Shown: positions 41,691 through 51,982 of the stretch, one piece after another | Layout of the letters: each line of letters starts with the position of its first letter | How positions within the stretch are numbered: the first letter of the stretch is position 1 | Source: Terebella lapidaria | Lineage: Eukaryota; Annelida; Polychaeta; Terebellida; Terebellidae | Assembly: GCA_949152475.1 (NCBI GenBank) | Contig: OX424558.1 | Location: forward strand, 32,560,651 to 32,624,650 | Direction: 5' to 3' | DNA length: 64,000 bases | Notes under the pieces: generated by a model | Databases searched by the model: none | The model's input: only the letters and a program-made list of their open reading frames with translations | What the model was told of the DNA's origin: nothing | Made by a program: the position numbers and the translations under genes

Positions 41691-44485
41691 CGGCTGAACC
41701 GATCCAAAGAGCTGTCCATCTCCGCCACAAGGTACTCCGCCGCTCGGGTGAGTCGACCACGCTGGGGGTGATCCCAGGGGTGCTCCTCCCGAGCGCGGAC
41801 CAACGCGGCTACACCTGCGGACCCCAAGTCACGAATGGCTCGGGGCACCGGCAGGTTCACCAACGCCGGGTCACCGGGGATCCGGTCCATACCATCGCGA
41901 CGATGGCCGACCGCCTGGCCTACAGACTCGCGGAAAGTCTCGTAGACGCTGGCGGTCGTGGGACCGAGCCTCCGGCGTACGTCCGCCGTGGCGTCGAGGG
42001 GGTCCAAGTCCAGGGAGGCGGTGCTTTGCCACCCTGCGGACGTCCCCTCAACTACCAACGAGGACGCGGACGCCGACCTCGAGAGAGGTACCGCACGTCC
42101 GCTACTGCTCGCCACCGAGGGAGTCACACGTGGGGTCCTTGGCGGGACCACCGACGCGGTACTCGAGGAGGCGGAGGTGTCTGCCACCACCCGTCCCTCA
42201 GACGGACCCGCGGGTACCGTCACCTCGAGCAAGCCCGGGTAGTCCTCCTGAGTCAGCGCACCCGGAGACTGCAGGGGCGTCGTCCTGGCCGGAGCCTTTC
42301 CGGCGGACGAGCTCTTCCCCTGAGTCTTCGGCTGGGGGCGCGGCTTAGGAGAAGCCACTCGTGTCTTGGCCGCGATCTGCGGCATCTCCGACACGATCAT
42401 GGTCACCCGGTGCCGTTCTTCACCGGCCTGGATCACCGGCGGTTCACGGACAGCCTCTGCTGCTGTCCGGGCGGCTTCCGCCGCCTGGAACTCCGCCGGG
42501 GTCTGGCCCATTGTCGCCGTCAGGCGAGCGGTGTAGCTCGAGCCCGCGGACACAACGCCAGACTCCTTCCAGGCATCGTCCATGATGCGCTGTGCAAAGC
42601 GCCATGGACCCCAGTGAAAGAATCGGTGATTCGCCGTTCCTGACGTAGTCATGAACGACGCCACCCTCGGTGGTATGTATCCAAAATTGAATACAGGCCC
42701 CACTTCATTACCAACGGTATGAAGTCCCTCACCGCGGTGTGCACCCGAGCGGTGATCATTCAGGGCCTCTAAACTGGCGAAATATCGTTGCTGAGGTCTG
42801 CTGGAGTAGCACCTCTTGCAAACGAACATTTGCATCCAGGGGTAGTGGTACCCCGCAATATGTCGACTCAAGTGGTCGTAGGTAGGATACCTACGATCCC
42901 GGTTGAGCGCACGGTGCGGGTCCTCATACCCGTCCAGGGATTTCGGACAGAGTTGGCATATTACACCCTCCTCTGTCTCGGGCGGCAACCCGACACGCTC
43001 CTCGTCCGTGAGTGGACGAGGCCGTGTGAAAGGCGTGTCGGCCGCCGCGCCGGCCGCCGCTGTGCGGCGCCCTTGCGGATCCTTGCCATAGCGCGGGAGG
43101 AACATGTGTCCCTGACGGACTCCAGGGAGTTCGGGGCCCATTTCGGCCCGCAGCCTCTGGATAGAGGGCTGCTCCGAGGACGACCGTTTCTTCTTTTTGG
43201 CCGCCCCCGAACGATTCTCCGACCTGGTTTGTCGGGGCACACTCTTCCCGCGCGGGGGCGCGGCCCTCTGTTGCTGCGCAACGAAGGACCGCCGTCCCGC
43301 TTCCAGTGCGGCGTCAGACAGGTGGACCCCGTCTTGCTCCGCGCGCTTCCGGAGGAGTTCTAAACGAAGATCTCCCTCCTTCGGCACGGGACGCCCTCTG
43401 TCCACTGGACTCGACCCCACCTCCGCAGCTCCGGTAGGTTTCTTGGTACCGGAGGAAGAAGAAGAGGAGGTTCCTTTCGGTGCCTGGATAGGCACCCGCT
43501 TACAGGAACCTCCCGCGCCTGGGCCGGATCCCGCGGAGGCGCCGCCCGCACCAGATCCCGAGGGATTAGGCGTCTTGGCGACTCCGGGTTTGGCGGAGGA
43601 CCCTTTCTGGCCGCCCGGCTTAGGCGCCAGTGGCTGAGGTCCTCCGGACTTCGATCCTGCTTGAGGCGAGGGGCCGCCGGACTTCTTTTTCCGGTGCGGC
43701 CGCTTCTTCTTCTTCTTCGGAGGCGAGGAGGCCGGGTCCGGGTCGGATCCGGCCTCAGATTGCCCGCGGTCAGCGGCTTCCAGCTCTTGCTGGGCTCTCC
43801 ACTGCTTCTGGGCAATCTCCCGGGCTCGACGGCGAGTACGCCTAGAGACGGGCGATGTAAACCCGTCATCCCGGTTCTCGGTCTCCTTCGAGCCAGACTC
43901 CTGTCCCTGAGGCGGCGCTTGGGATGCGGCTTCCTCAGCCGCGTCAACCTGCTCCGCCCAAGTCCCAGGGGCCTTCTGGTCGTGCGGACCAGACTCCGCA
44001 GGTGCGGACACCGAGGAGTTCTCGGCAGAACCGGTGTCCGGACGGCTATGGCCATCCGGACGGGTTTCCGCGCGAGTACTCTCATCCGGACCCAAAGACG
44101 CAAGCATCTCCGGGTGCGGATGCAACTCAATGTCTACATCCACGAGTCCCGCACCACCGCAGTCCATCACCTCTTCCATACGAGGAAAAGGCGACGGATT
44201 TAAGAGCTGCTCAGCGCCTGGCGTGGCCGAGTCACTCTCTGCGGGGCGTTCCTCCGCGACCTCGCTCTCGGACTCGGTTCCTGCGTAAGAACCGGAGCCG
44301 GAGCTGGATTCCTCAGAACCCACATAGGCTCCCCCAGGGATGTCCCCGCGGTCATCCTCCTCGGGCCTAGTCTGGGGTCTCGAGTACGAATTACCGCGCT
44401 CAAGAGACCCCTCTTCCCTCCCTACATCACCTTCCCAACCATCACTACTCTCAGACATATCAAGCGCTCTAAACGCCGTAAACAC
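41612..44485 (-). CDS. 957-codon zinc-finger ORF downstream of integrase (extra ORF)
   Basis: Acidic, Ser/Gly/Pro-rich N-terminus (a second Met at 44458 starts MSESSDGWEG), then basic low-complexity stretches including KKKKKRPHRKKKSGG-type sequence. Around residues 480-580 two cysteine-histidine clusters resemble long-loop C2H2 fingers: CQLC with a later HLSRHIAGYH, then CKRC with LEALNDHRSGAH. The remainder is Ala/Ser/Pro-rich. There is no signal peptide and no transmembrane segment, so it does not look like an envelope gene. It lies on the same strand as gag and pol, about 1.9 kb after integrase. Nucleic-acid binding is inferred from the fingers only. Confidence 0.6.
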   Translation of the reverse strand: MFTAFRALDMSESSDGWEGDVGREEGSLERGNSYSRPQTRPEEDDRGDIPGGAYVGSEESSSGSGSYAGTESESEVAEERPAESDSATPGAEQLLNPSPFPRMEEVMDCGGAGLVDVDIELHPHPEMLASLGPDESTRAETRPDGHSRPDTGSAENSSVSAPAESGPHDQKAPGTWAEQVDAAEEAASQAPPQGQESGSKETENRDDGFTSPVSRRTRRRAREIAQKQWRAQQELEAADRGQSEAGSDPDPASSPPKKKKKRPHRKKKSGGPSPQAGSKSGGPQPLAPKPGGQKGSSAKPGVAKTPNPSGSGAGGASAGSGPGAGGSCKRVPIQAPKGTSSSSSSGTKKPTGAAEVGSSPVDRGRPVPKEGDLRLELLRKRAEQDGVHLSDAALEAGRRSFVAQQQRAAPPRGKSVPRQTRSENRSGAAKKKKRSSSEQPSIQRLRAEMGPELPGVRQGHMFLPRYGKDPQGRRTAAAGAAADTPFTRPRPLTDEERVGLPPETEEGVICQLCPKSLDGYEDPHRALNRDRRYPTYDHLSRHIAGYHYPWMQMFVCKRCYSSRPQQRYFASLEALNDHRSGAHRGEGLHTVGNEVGPVFNFGYIPPRVASFMTTSGTANHRFFHWGPWRFAQRIMDDAWKESGVVSAGSSYTARLTATMGQTPAEFQAAEAARTAAEAVREPPVIQAGEERHRVTMIVSEMPQIAAKTRVASPKPRPQPKTQGKSSSAGKAPARTTPLQSPGALTQEDYPGLLEVTVPAGPSEGRVVADTSASSSTASVVPPRTPRVTPSVASSSGRAVPLSRSASASSLVVEGTSAGWQSTASLDLDPLDATADVRRRLGPTTASVYETFRESVGQAVGHRRDGMDRIPGDPALVNLPVPRAIRDLGSAGVAALVRAREEHPWDHPQRGRLTRAAEYLVAEMDSSLDRFSRCRAEATLGHAISHTTRASWKAPGGA

Positions 44486-46373
44486 TGGGAGTCAGATCCG
44501 CAGATCCGTCTCCACCAGTGCCGAGCGCTTGAATGACGAGAAGGTGTCGAGTTACATCGATTATAGGCATCAAGTGTTGGCAGTTATACTGCACACGCAT
44601 CGTATGACGCGTTCCCGTGGAAACGTCTATTCACTGCATCTACCCGATCGACAGACAAAAGGACGTTTTACATTCCCGCATTCCCATACACGCATCTCCC
44701 CCCGGTGACTCCTATCGTGCCATGTATACGGGTGGCTTGTGTACACAAGCCATCCCGGGGGAACCCGCTAAAATACTACAGTAATTAACAGCAGTCATTA
44801 GCAATAGCTTTCGCACTGGCGATCAATGACGTGAAGTTAATCACCCTCGCAGGTTAAAGATTGTATACAATGTATCAAAAAGCCAAACTACTTGTGGGTG
44901 TTACGATTATGTCACCCTATCAGCAGCGATAAATAAAAATTTAACACCGCTCAAGCAGCAATGAAAATAAATCCACCACCGCTTGCATGCTTTTCATAGA
45001 TCACGGCATACAGTCTTCGATACAATGTACACAATCTCCTACACCCCTCTCGCGAAAGCAGAAATCTCCCGATTTCTTACTCTCTATTGCACCAGGGAAA
45101 AGATATATCACTAAACTTTCTCATATATGGGATAAATGAGTAAGAATAGCATTTCCACGGGAAACACGCACACACTTGTGGCTTATAATCCTCCCATAAA
45201 TAATAAATGAGATGGAAAATAAACAAAATCACTCCCCATAGCCGCTGGCACGCTTACAGGGCGATCGGACATACCCATGACGTCCGGACAGACAATCGGG
45301 CGCCCTATGGGCGTTTGCAAAGCGCCCACTAGCATCCCCGACGTACTGCCCGGCCGCGGAGCGGTGCCCGGTCCAGCCCAGAGCCTCCTCAAACGACTAC
45401 CGGAGCGCGGAGCCAATAGATTTAGACGCGGAGCCGGCATGGTCCATAACCGCACTGGTTAGGGGGCGAACCCTTCATACCGGCGCCCAATCTAGAGGCG
45501 CCCAAAGATGGTGAAAGCAATAGCCGGCGGACGTCCGGAGCTGCCCGCGGACGGAGTCCAGGCCGGACGTCTACCATTGTACGGCGTATTGCCCTTATCC
45601 AATGAAGATGAAATTGGAATTAGAAGCCACCACAAGTGTTGCGCATGTAATATACGACCCCCTTCTTAGAAGGAGGCCGGGGTTCCGGTCATTCCGGCGG
45701 GACCGCGTATTGTAAGGTACGATCCGGACGAGAACGAGCGTCACCCGCTGCCGCGGCTGGTCCGCACACGCGGACTTAACAACCGCTCCATTATCATAAT
45801 GGATAGTCGGTTTCCTGCCGTAAGAAACCTTAATTTACTATAACCGCAATTATAGTAATGGCTCACGGGGGATAACTACACCGAAGTGCGTCATCTTAAA
45901 GCGCCGCGGACGCCGGACGAGTCACGCGGACGAACCGCGGACATCAGTCCTCATCTGCGGACACTATCCCCGCGTCCAGAGCCAGCTCCCCAAATCCGTG
46001 GGAAGGCGCTTCTCCCGTAGCGGACGTAAATCCCAACCTCAGTCTGGCCATATAAGAGGTTGTCCCGGGACCAGGGGCGTCCGGCCGGATCAGTAAATTC
46101 GTCCGGCCAGCGTAACCGTTGTGCGGATTACGCCGGACAGCCGTCCACAATGTGCGGACAGGCCATCCGCACGTCCCTGGCGCTAGAAACTACAGGAGGG
46201 CGGATGCGGAGCGGCGGCGTTACGACATGAAAGTCTCCGCGGACCTCAACTCCGAAGATAGCCACAAAGTAGCCACCCGCGGAGGTAAGTCGTGCGGACT
46301 CTCACGGAACGACCTAAAACCCATCCATAGTATGACAGACGGGTACCGCAGACGCATCCGCATGGGCGGAAGG
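44486..46373 (-). other. Non-coding spacer between integrase and the extra ORF
   Basis: No long frame fits. It holds a second polypurine-tract-like motif (plus-strand ACCCCCTTCTTA at about 45658-45669), identical over 12 bases to the tract beside the 3' LTR at 40494-40505. Confidence 0.5.
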
Positions 46374-47525
46374 TTATTCCCACCCATACCGGGCTGGCGC
46401 ACGTGGTTTCCGGCGTGGCCGCCCGTCATCCGCAGGTACTGGAGGTAGTGGGGGTACCTGCGGATCGCCGTCATCTGGCTGATAGCCACCCAGTCCATCA
46501 TCTGACGGGTCAGAGAGGTCCGGGAGGCCCACCATACGGCGCACACGCTCGGCCGGAGTCCGCGGATGCTGACCAGACGGATCCCATACGGGAGCATCAT
46601 CCGGTTCCGCATCTTGAACGAGCGGATCCATGACAAGCGGGCCCTCGTACTTCTTCAGATTATCGATATGGACAACCAGAACCCTGTCCGGATCGGAATC
46701 CCTCCGGATCCGGTAGTCCACATCTGTCACCTGTTTCAGTACCGTAAACGGGCCTATCCACGGCTTAGCAAATTTATTGCCTTGCTTAAGCGGCGGATAA
46801 TAGTAGCGCACCTTGTCGCCCTCCGCAAAAGCTGGCCTACCCTTAGCATGGGCGTCATAGCCTCGCTTCTGCCGGATGGCAGACTTGTCCAGGCGCGCGC
46901 GCGCGAAATCATGGGCGTTCGCCAGGGCGCGGCGAATCCACTCCACGTATTCCGGACCGCACTGGGGTACTGCGCCGGTCTCTGCCGCAGTTGGATACAT
47001 AATATCCACGGGCAAATTTAGCTCCCGGCCGTACAACATCGCGTGCGGAGTAACTCCGGTCGAAGAGTGGACCGACGACCTGTACGCCATTAAGACATAC
47101 GGGAGGTGGTCATCCCAATCATTCGCACGATCGTTCACAAAGGCCGCCAGCATATTGAGGACCGATCGATTAAAGCGTTCGACCTGGCCATCAGACTGGG
47201 GCCTGTAGGGGGTGGTCCGCACCTTGGTACTGCCTAGCATCTGTGCTAGGTTTCGGAACAGGTTGCTCTCAAATTGCGTGCCCTGATCCGAATGTACCTG
47301 TTTAGGTACCCCATGGTACACCACCCATCTATTCACCAATAACCGAGCTACCTCGTCCGCAGTCTGGCGGCGCAGTGGGTAGGCGTCGGTATACTTGGTA
47401 AAATAGTCGGATATTACCAGGATGTACCGGAAACCGCGCGGGGTGACCCGGTGGGTATCCAGTATATCCAAAGCTATCCGATCAAACGGCGCGCCCGCCT
47501 TACCGCACCACCGTTGCACGTCCAA
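46374..47525 (-). CDS. Integrase part of Gypsy pol
   Basis: A 383-codon frame with an rve-type integrase core: FDRIALDILDTH (first Asp), VHSDQGTQFES (second Asp) and PYRPQSDGQVERFNRS (Glu), plus the VFTKY-like block DYFTKYTDAYPL. The C-terminal part contains the KWIGPFTV-like block KPWIGPFTVLKQ, the GPY/F module typical of Ty3/Gypsy. It follows the main pol frame directly. Confidence 0.88.
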   Translation of the reverse strand: MDVQRWCGKAGAPFDRIALDILDTHRVTPRGFRYILVISDYFTKYTDAYPLRRQTADEVARLLVNRWVVYHGVPKQVHSDQGTQFESNLFRNLAQMLGSTKVRTTPYRPQSDGQVERFNRSVLNMLAAFVNDRANDWDDHLPYVLMAYRSSVHSSTGVTPHAMLYGRELNLPVDIMYPTAAETGAVPQCGPEYVEWIRRALANAHDFARARLDKSAIRQKRGYDAHAKGRPAFAEGDKVRYYYPPLKQGNKFAKPWIGPFTVLKQVTDVDYRIRRDSDPDRVLVVHIDNLKKYEGPLVMDPLVQDAEPDDAPVWDPSGQHPRTPAERVRRMVGLPDLSDPSDDGLGGYQPDDGDPQVPPLPPVPADDGRPRRKPRAPARYGWE

Positions 47526-47537
47526 GCTGCTACCAGG

Positions 47538-50500
47538 CTAATGAAAGCGCTGTTGTAGCCTATGGACGGTCCTCCGGATTCCCAAGTGACCGGTCACCCG
47601 GAGGTCATGCAACTGGTGGAGTACTTCTTTCCGCAGCTCCGCCGGAAGCACCAACTGCCATATTGGAGGCAGTGGGGTCGGTGGCTCATAGCGCCGGTAT
47701 AAGAGGCCATCCCTCAAGGAGAGTCGTTCCCACTGAGATACTAGAGACAAGGTCTCCTCCCTGTAGGTCTTTCGCTCATCCTTCGAGGGCTTCTGGCCGG
47801 CCTCAAGGGCTGTGATTACCGGTGCCAGAGCTCTGTCAGCTCTTTGCGTCGCAGCTATCTGCGGCGAAGAGTAGCCACCCAAGTAATTAGGCTCCTCATC
47901 CGTCGCGTCCGGCTGCGCCGCAGCGGCCATCACCACAGGGGGCAAGGACCGCTCATACTCAGACTCTCCAGAGGACGAGGGTACCCACGAGGAGTACACC
48001 GCCGGACTCGAGGAGGACTCGCTGGAGCTGAGCCGCACCTCTGCTTCGTATGCGGGACGCCCTCGCCGATAACGGCGGGTCCGCGCGCGGAGATTAGCCC
48101 TAAACGCTCCGGCCGCCGTGTTGTTAGAGGGGGCGGCGGCCTGCGGTCTCCCCGGAACGTCCAATTCCGAGTCTGAGGACGAATCCGCGGCTTGCTGGAA
48201 TGGCGCCATCCCTGCACAACCCGGATTCTTGCACTTATGACAACGGGACAGGCCGTCCGCGTTGCCGTGCAACTTACCAGCGCGATGCTCTATCTGCACG
48301 TCATACTCCTGGAGTTTGACGAGCCACCGCGCCACCAAGCCATCGGCCTCACTATAGTTGAGGAGCCATCTCAGCGAACTATGATCAGTCCGCAAGCGGA
48401 AATGGCGTCCCAACAAATAGTGCCGGAAACGCTTGGTCATCGTAACCACCGCGAGCAACTCGCGATGAGTGGTACAGTAGTTCATTTGAGAGCGGCTCAA
48501 GGCCACACTCGCATAAGCTACTACCCGCTCTTGCCCGTCCACGATCTGCGAGAGGACACCGCCGAGTGCAAAGTTACTCGCGTCAGTGTCCAGGATGAAC
48601 TCGCAGTCCGGACGAGGGTGCCGCAGCACCGGGGCCGCTACCAAGGCCTGCTGGAGTCCCGAGAAGGCGTCAGCCTGCTCGGCGGACCAAACAAAATCGG
48701 CGCCCTTTTCCGTGAGGATAGTAAGGGGACGCGCGATCTCCGCAAAGCCGCGAATAAACCTGCGGTGGTAGCTCGCGAAGCCCAAAAAGGACCTCACGTC
48801 CGCCACGTTGCAGGGCGGAGGCCATTTCTGCACGGCCGCCACCTTTGCGGGGTCTGGTCTCACTCCGGTGCCCGTTACCATGAAGCCCAAGTACAGGATT
48901 TCCTGCGCGAATAGTTCGCACTTACTTGGCTTCAATTTAAGCCCTGCTCCGCGGATGCGATGGAGCACCATCTGGAGGTTGGTGAGGGTTTCCTCGAACG
49001 ACCGGCCATACACGACGACATCGTCGATGTAGACCATACATCGCTTCCAGAGGAACCCTTTAAGTACCATCTCCATGAGGCGCTCGAACGTCGCTGGTGC
49101 GTTACAGAGCCCGAACGGCATTACCTTGAATTGGTAGAGCCCGTTCTTGGTAACGAAGGCAGTCTTCGCCCGATCACTCTCCTCCATCTCCACCTGCCAA
49201 TACCCGGAGGCCAGATCCAGAGCACAGAAATAGTGCGACCCGGCCAGGGCATCGAAGGTATCTTCAATGTGCGGGAGAGGATATGAGTCCTTCCGCGTGG
49301 CATCGTTGAGTTTCCGATAGTCCACGCAGAACCTCCACGAGCCGTCCTTCTTCTTCACCATAACCACCGGACTGGCCCAAGGGCTGTCACTGGGTTCGAT
49401 GATGTCCAAGTCGAGCATCTTTTGCACCTCCTGGTCTATGACCTCTTGGTGCACTATTGCTGCCCGACGAAGACGCTGCTTGAGAGGACGCTCGTCCACG
49501 AGGTCGATGCGGTGTTTGGCGACGTCAGTCTTGCCAACCGCACCATCAGGACCCATGAACACATCCGCATACTGCCGCAGCAATTTGCGGAGCGCTTGGC
49601 GCTGCTCTTCATCCAACCGGTCCTTCGGAACCCGAGATTCCAAATGGTCCGGCAGGGTGAACGGGTCATCCCCGGTGGCCGCCGCCGCGCACGCAGCGCG
49701 GCAGACAGGATCGTCGGGGAGGACACGACTCGAAGACGCGGGAATAGCAGTAGCTGCTATGCATCCGCGCTTCAGTACAATCGGAGCATCCGTAGGATTC
49801 ACCACGAGGATGGGCATCGCGCGGGGGTTGGACATGACCAGGGCCCCACCCAGCACGAGCCCAGTTCCTGCGGCGAAACTGCTCACGGGTTGCACTATAC
49901 ACGGTCGACCATCGAGGGGCATGCGGGGACAACGCGGCCTCGTCTCGATGATCATCTCACTCATCGGTGGCACTACTACAGTGCGCGATGTCCGCATCTG
50001 GAATGAATGCATCGGGCCCGAGCGGAAGAGGAAGTGTGTGTCCTCTCCCATCCGGAACTCGCCAGCACTAAAGTTGGCAACCACCCGGTGGGCCCGTAGA
50101 AAATTCATCCCAATAATCCCGGCCGCTCCGATATCCGCCACGATCGTCTCTGTCAGATACACCTTGTCCCCAAGGGTAATAGGCAGATCGATGATGCCAT
50201 GGACACGGATGCGGTTGTCTCCCGCTCCGTAGAGCTTATACGGTCCGGGATCCCGCAACTCGAGGTTGCGGAGCGCGGGCTCCTTCCTAAACGTCCCGGC
50301 GGCCACGATGGTCACCTCCGAGCCTGAGTCCACGAGGAACCGGACCGGCTCCCGTCCGAAGGACAGGGGCAGGTACCAGCAATAGTCCCTCACCAACGCG
50401 CAGGTAGGGCGATACCCTTCGCACGCGCCGGGCTCATCTACGGAGTCCTCGCCATCCGCCTCAGCCGCGGAGGAGCTGGACTGATCCCCAAGGACTACTT

Positions 50501-50921
50501 CCGGAGAAGTCATATCTACTTGGGGTTCGTCCTGCTCATCAGCGGGTGGGGCGGCATCGTTTGCCACCGGACAACTATCCCCGGACGCAGTGTTGGTCGC
50601 CACCACGTCCGGATCTAGTTTCCCTGTCGCGGGTTCCGGTTCTGTTGTCCCGGAGGACCAGACCGGAAGGAATTCCTCCGTTGCGGGCCAGGAAGGTTTC
50701 CCTGGTATCCGCGCGACCGCAGGCGTTCCAACAACTCCGGACACTTCAGCCAAAAGTGTCCCTGCTTTCCGCAGAAGTAGCAGGGACGGTTCTGGGCCGG
50801 TCCGGAGGTGAACGCGCAACATTCTGCGGGTCCCGGAGCTTCGATCCCGGCGCAGTGCGCAATCATCTGCGCGGCGCCGAGGTCGTATTCCTCCATGTCG
50901 TACTCGTCCGAAGGCGAGCAC
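47538..50921 (-). CDS. Gypsy pol: protease, RT, RNase H
   Basis: A 1,127-codon frame. The aspartic protease has FLVDSGSEVTIVA. The RT has VVMVKKKDGSWRFCVDYRKLN, a FCALDLASGYWQ block, MPFGLCNAPATFERLM and the YIDDVVVYG catalytic motif. RNase H follows with ILDTDASNFALGGVLSQ, RELLAVV and a RTDHSSLRWL block, then GNADGLSRC. The C-terminus carries the H-H part of the integrase zinc domain (LRVTGHLGIRR). The order matches Ty3/Gypsy and excludes Copia. The N-terminal 150 residues overlap the end of gag in another register. Confidence 0.92.
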   Translation of the reverse strand: MLAFGRVRHGGIRPRRRADDCALRRDRSSGTRRMLRVHLRTGPEPSLLLLRKAGTLLAEVSGVVGTPAVARIPGKPSWPATEEFLPVWSSGTTEPEPATGKLDPDVVATNTASGDSCPVANDAAPPADEQDEPQVDMTSPEVVLGDQSSSSAAEADGEDSVDEPGACEGYRPTCALVRDYCWYLPLSFGREPVRFLVDSGSEVTIVAAGTFRKEPALRNLELRDPGPYKLYGAGDNRIRVHGIIDLPITLGDKVYLTETIVADIGAAGIIGMNFLRAHRVVANFSAGEFRMGEDTHFLFRSGPMHSFQMRTSRTVVVPPMSEMIIETRPRCPRMPLDGRPCIVQPVSSFAAGTGLVLGGALVMSNPRAMPILVVNPTDAPIVLKRGCIAATAIPASSSRVLPDDPVCRAACAAAATGDDPFTLPDHLESRVPKDRLDEEQRQALRKLLRQYADVFMGPDGAVGKTDVAKHRIDLVDERPLKQRLRRAAIVHQEVIDQEVQKMLDLDIIEPSDSPWASPVVMVKKKDGSWRFCVDYRKLNDATRKDSYPLPHIEDTFDALAGSHYFCALDLASGYWQVEMEESDRAKTAFVTKNGLYQFKVMPFGLCNAPATFERLMEMVLKGFLWKRCMVYIDDVVVYGRSFEETLTNLQMVLHRIRGAGLKLKPSKCELFAQEILYLGFMVTGTGVRPDPAKVAAVQKWPPPCNVADVRSFLGFASYHRRFIRGFAEIARPLTILTEKGADFVWSAEQADAFSGLQQALVAAPVLRHPRPDCEFILDTDASNFALGGVLSQIVDGQERVVAYASVALSRSQMNYCTTHRELLAVVTMTKRFRHYLLGRHFRLRTDHSSLRWLLNYSEADGLVARWLVKLQEYDVQIEHRAGKLHGNADGLSRCHKCKNPGCAGMAPFQQAADSSSDSELDVPGRPQAAAPSNNTAAGAFRANLRARTRRYRRGRPAYEAEVRLSSSESSSSPAVYSSWVPSSSGESEYERSLPPVVMAAAAQPDATDEEPNYLGGYSSPQIAATQRADRALAPVITALEAGQKPSKDERKTYREETLSLVSQWERLSLRDGLLYRRYEPPTPLPPIWQLVLPAELRKEVLHQLHDLRVTGHLGIRRTVHRLQQRFH

Positions 50922-51982
50922 GGCGCGGCGACTGGTGCCGCATGTGCGGGCGCCCCTGTAGAGGGTGCCGGCGCACTAACCCGCTGCGGGGTAGGTTCCC
51001 TGGCGGGCTCCCGGACGACCGGGTCCTGCCACGGGGTTACCTGCGATGCTTTAACCGGAGGAGGAGTCGCCGCCTGCGCGGGTACAGCCGAGGCCGGAGC
51101 CGAGGCTGGAGGCAACTGTCTAGGGCGGACAGCCACCTCAAGCGCAAGCGCGGAGTCTATTGCCTCCTCCATCGATCGCTTTTCATGGGTGGCCAGCCCG
51201 TACGCTAGGTGGTAAGGCTGGCCATCGATGAACTGATCGATCAGCATCGTCTCAAACCGTCTGAAGTCCATGTCCGGAAAAGCTCTCCGGCCGAGTATGC
51301 GTAAGTTGAACGCATAGTCTGTCACGGACTCAGTCGGATGGCGGATACGCGCCTTGAACTCTCGTTCAGACTGCCGCCGATTGGTCGTCGGCGTGAACAG
51401 CAGGCGAAGTTGACGAGCAACCTCGCCGAACGTCACTGTTCCCACCGGCAGACACGGCATCACGCGGAGAGCTTTTCCTTCCAAGCTCCCCGCGAGGACG
51501 TGTCCAGCTTCATGCTGGGACCATCCTTCGTACACGGCGGTACGCCATACCTGGAGCAAGTAGTCCTCCAAGTCGGCGTTATCCCCGTTGAACCGTTTCC
51601 GCCACGAAGAGTGGTCGGGCCCGTCATCGCGTTTGCTACGCGCCCGACGTGCGGTCCCGGCTCCGGGGTCGTCCGTGTACAGCGGCAAGTTCCGTGCGCT
51701 TCCTGCGCCTGCGGCGGAGTCTGCTGGAGCAAACATCGACGCCGCGGACGGAGGAGCAGGGAAGCTCACGTTTGCCGCCGGGGTCATTCCCGCTGAAAAC
51801 CCACTCTGGCTAGGTGCGGGTGGGGCTCCCATCGAACCTACTGGGTAGGCTCCAGAAGGGGCGGCAAAGCTTGGGGCCGAAGCCGCCTGTTGCCACTGCC
51901 CGTCCGACACACTGTACGTGCCAGGGTAAGTCGGCCACGCGGCTTGCGCTCCAACCGTCGGAACGGTCGACGCGGTTGCCAA
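50615..51982 (-). CDS. Gypsy gag with CCHC zinc knuckle
   Basis: A 455-codon frame. The middle carries a retrotransposon-gag-like capsid region (block WRTAVYEGWSQHEAGHVLAG and later LRLLFTPTTNRRQSEREFK). A CCHC knuckle, CYFCGKQGHFWLKC, lies near the C-terminus before a basic tail. It overlaps pol downstream and another frame upstream. Confidence 0.85.
   Translation of the reverse strand: MATASTVPTVGAQAAWPTYPGTYSVSDGQWQQAASAPSFAAPSGAYPVGSMGAPPAPSQSGFSAGMTPAANVSFPAPPSAASMFAPADSAAGAGSARNLPLYTDDPGAGTARRARSKRDDGPDHSSWRKRFNGDNADLEDYLLQVWRTAVYEGWSQHEAGHVLAGSLEGKALRVMPCLPVGTVTFGEVARQLRLLFTPTTNRRQSEREFKARIRHPTESVTDYAFNLRILGRRAFPDMDFRRFETMLIDQFIDGQPYHLAYGLATHEKRSMEEAIDSALALEVAVRPRQLPPASAPASAVPAQAATPPPVKASQVTPWQDPVVREPAREPTPQRVSAPAPSTGAPAHAAPVAAPCSPSDEYDMEEYDLGAAQMIAHCAGIEAPGPAECCAFTSGPAQNRPCYFCGKQGHFWLKCPELLERLRSRGYQGNLPGPQRRNSFRSGPPGQQNRNPRQGN

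Noticed and set aside
41651-42643. 330-codon plus-strand frame
   Set aside because: It lies antisense to the 957-codon Gypsy frame and has the Arg/Gly/Pro-rich composition of a GC-rich shadow frame.
49399-50232. 277-codon plus-strand frame
   Set aside because: It is antisense to the protease-RT region of Gypsy pol and shows no domain.
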